A stretch of DNA of 7,334 nt from Candidatus Omnitrophota bacterium (GTDB lineage: Bacteria; Omnitrophota; Koll11; Gygaellales; JAQTUY01): the NCBI GenBank assembly GCA_028707105.1, contig JAQTUY010000080.1, forward strand, positions 1-7,334, in the 5' to 3' direction. Position numbers and translations under genes: made by a program. Positions 5,849 to 7,334 of the stretch are shown here, in pieces; the first letter of the stretch is position 1, and every line of letters starts with the position of its first letter. The notes beneath the pieces are model-generated. The model did no database searches. It was given only the letters and a program-made list of their open reading frames with translations, and had not been told where the DNA came from.

Positions 5849-7267
5849 ATGAAAATACGGGATATCGAGATAACCGGGATCGCCTGTGATTCTAAAAAAG
5901 TATCGGATGGTTCTTTGTTCGTGGCGATAAAAGGCGCCTCTCAGGACGGCCATAAATTTATCGATGAAGCCGTGAATAAGGGCGCCAGGATCGTGGTCCA
6001 CCAGGAGCCGTTTGATGCCTGCCCTGCCGGCGGAAAGGCTGTTTTCATCCGGGTCAAGGATACCCGCAAGGCTCTGGGCAGGCTTGCCGCCCGTTTTTAC
6101 GGCAACCCCTCCGCCGCCTTAAAGGTCGTCGGTGTCACCGGGACGAACGGAAAGACAACGATCACTTATTTGATCGAAAATATCCTGGCCGGGGCGGGTT
6201 TTAATCCCGCGGTCATCGGCACGATAAATTACCGCTTCAACGGCAAGGCCGTGCCCGCGGGTAATACTACCCCCGGGCCGGTGGATATACAATCATTGCT
6301 GGCGGATATGCTTAAAAATAAGGTTAATTATGCGGTGATGGAAGTCTCATCCCATTCCCTGGACCAGGACCGCGTGGAGGCAGTAAGATTCTCGCACGCG
6401 ATCTTTACCAACCTTACGCAGGACCACCTGGATTATCACGGCACGATAGATAATTATTTCCAGGCTAAGGCCAGGTTATTCAGGAAGATGCCCGGGGGAA
6501 GCGTCTCTATTATCAATAATGACAGCCCTTACGCTAAAGATATCGTCTCATTGACCGGCTCGCGCGTTTTGACTTACGGGCTTACGGAACAGTGCGATGT
6601 TTACGCCACCGATATAAATTTTAACGTTTCCGGGACTTCTTTTACGGCGCATACGCCGCGGGGGGAACTGGATATCAGGAGCGCGCTTATCGGCAGGCAC
6701 AATGTTTATAATCTTTTAGCCGCGATAGCCTTTGGCGTATCGGAGAAGTTAAAGACAAGTTCGATCAGCTCCGCTATCCGGGATTTTAAGTTTGTTCCCG
6801 GCAGGCTGGAGAGAATAGACCGCGGGCAGGATTTTTTCGTATTCGTGGATTACGCCCATACGGATGACGCCCTGGTCAATGTGCTTACGGCGCTGCGGGA
6901 GTTGTCTAAGAAGAGGATAATAGCGGTGTTCGGCTGCGGCGGGGACCGGGATAAGGCTAAAAGGCCCAAGATGGGCAAGGCGGTATCGCAGCTGGCGGAT
7001 TTCGCACTTATCACATCCGATAACCCCAGAAGCGAGGATCCGCAGAGTATCATAAAAGATATATTAAAAGGGATCGATAAGGATAACTATAAAGTGGTCG
7101 AGCAGCGCGAAAAAGCCATAAAGGAAGCCTTATCAATGGCCCGCAGCGGTGATATAATATTAATTGCCGGCAAGGGCCATGAAACATATCAGATCACCAA
7201 AGGCAGAAGCGCGCCCTTTGATGACAGAGAGGTTGTGAAGCAATGTTTAAGATCAATGAATTATTAG
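5849..7267 (+). CDS. murE: UDP-MurNAc-L-alanyl-D-glutamate--2,6-diaminopimelate ligase MurE
   Basis: MurE is a cytoplasmic ATP-dependent ligase that adds the third residue to the peptidoglycan stem peptide. With the ATG at 5849 it has 472 residues. Numbered from that Met, the N-terminal UDP-binding domain shows CDSKKVSDGSLFVAIKG (13-29). The central ATPase domain has the P-loop GTNGKTT (98-104), GNTTP (138-142), MEVSSHSLDQ (164-173) and the probable carbamylated lysine in FQAKARLF (K207). The C-terminal domain has GRLERI (318-323), DYAHTDDAL (334-342), FGCGGDRD (361-368), DNPRSEDP (391-398) and GKGHETY (441-447). DNPR is the known determinant for meso-diaminopimelate, as opposed to the lysine-adding type. 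Relatives usually have a longer N-terminus before the DSR-like motif; here it is about 15-20 residues shorter. The gene starts 4 bases after ftsI and overlaps murF by 25 bases. Confidence 0.96.
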   Translation: MKIRDIEITGIACDSKKVSDGSLFVAIKGASQDGHKFIDEAVNKGARIVVHQEPFDACPAGGKAVFIRVKDTRKALGRLAARFYGNPSAALKVVGVTGTNGKTTITYLIENILAGAGFNPAVIGTINYRFNGKAVPAGNTTPGPVDIQSLLADMLKNKVNYAVMEVSSHSLDQDRVEAVRFSHAIFTNLTQDHLDYHGTIDNYFQAKARLFRKMPGGSVSIINNDSPYAKDIVSLTGSRVLTYGLTEQCDVYATDINFNVSGTSFTAHTPRGELDIRSALIGRHNVYNLLAAIAFGVSEKLKTSSISSAIRDFKFVPGRLERIDRGQDFFVFVDYAHTDDALVNVLTALRELSKKRIIAVFGCGGDRDKAKRPKMGKAVSQLADFALITSDNPRSEDPQSIIKDILKGIDKDNYKVVEQREKAIKEALSMARSGDIILIAGKGHETYQITKGRSAPFDDREVVKQCLRSMNY

Positions 7268-7334
7268 AAGCCACAGGCGGGAAGCTGATATTAAAAAGAA
7301 AAGACCGCGCCCCGGGCGCGGTGTCCATCGATTC
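7243..7334 (+). CDS. murF: UDP-MurNAc-tripeptide--D-alanyl-D-alanine ligase MurF, 3' end outside the window
   Basis: MurF adds D-Ala-D-Ala to the UDP-MurNAc-tripeptide, the last cytoplasmic step on the stem peptide. Only 30 codons plus two bases are visible. They read MFKINELLEATGG (1-13), a basic stretch, then GAVSIDS (24-30), which matches the N-terminal helix and the start of the substrate-binding SIDSR motif of MurF. The ATG at 7243 is preceded by AGAGAGG (7226-7232) and begins 25 bases before the murE stop in another frame, suggesting translational coupling. Call rests on this short match and on its place directly after murE, where murF is expected. Confidence 0.88.
   Translation, partial: MFKINELLEATGGKLILKRKDRAPGAVSID
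7304..7322 (+). repeat. GC-rich perfect inverted repeat inside early murF
   Basis: ACCGCGCCC (7304-7312) and GGGCGCGGT (7314-7322) are perfect reverse complements around one base, within codons 21-27 of murF. In RNA a stem of six pairs with a seven-base loop is possible. No T run follows inside the window. It is translated sequence (DRAPGAV), so it may be coincidental. Confidence 0.5.

Noticed and set aside
1..7334. Possible novel system, mobile element, CRISPR array or RNA gene
   Set aside because: Nearly all bases are covered by recognised housekeeping genes; no tRNA-like cloverleaf, spacer-repeat pattern, transposase, integrase or terminal repeats were seen on either strand.

Overview
This is a housekeeping stretch of a bacterial chromosome, with every gene on the + strand and tightly packed. 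Two operon pieces meet in it. The first (1-2224) is the tail of a translation/RNA-processing and cofactor cluster: rbfA (5' end cut off), an nrnA-type DHH phosphoesterase and ribF. The second (from about 2267 to the right edge) is the start of a division and cell wall (dcw) cluster: mraZ, rsmH, an ftsL-like gene, ftsI, murE and the first codons of murF. The genes are separated by 0 to 46 bases or overlap (35 bases rbfA/nrnA, 25 bases murE/murF).

The only real regulatory gap is the 112 bases between ribF and mraZ. It holds a weak terminator candidate, a promoter with TTGACA and TATTAT boxes exactly 17 bases apart, and a run of GTGG direct repeats at 10-11 base steps. The repeats reach from the -10 box into the ribosome binding site of mraZ and look like the operator bound by MraZ itself, so the dcw operon is probably autoregulated.

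The gene products act together. RbfA matures the 30S subunit and RsmH methylates 16S rRNA. NrnA-like degrades short RNA or signalling dinucleotides, and RibF makes FMN and FAD. MraZ controls the dcw operon. FtsL and FtsI are divisome membrane proteins, with FtsI cross-linking septal peptidoglycan. MurE and MurF extend the peptide stem of the cytoplasmic precursor. MurE carries the DNPR motif of the meso-diaminopimelate type, so the organism makes DAP-type peptidoglycan, as most diderm bacteria do.

The taxon is not certain. Base composition is balanced by eye, codon use favours AGG (Arg) and ATA (Ile), and GTG serves as a start. Together with ribF lying directly against a dcw operon, this fits an uncultured diderm lineage such as Omnitrophota or a relative, but that is a low-confidence inference. 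I saw no mobile element, CRISPR array, RNA gene, toxin or defence gene. No gap longer than 300 bases lacks a gene. I did not find an undescribed system; the most interesting feature is the phased MraZ operator and its layout.
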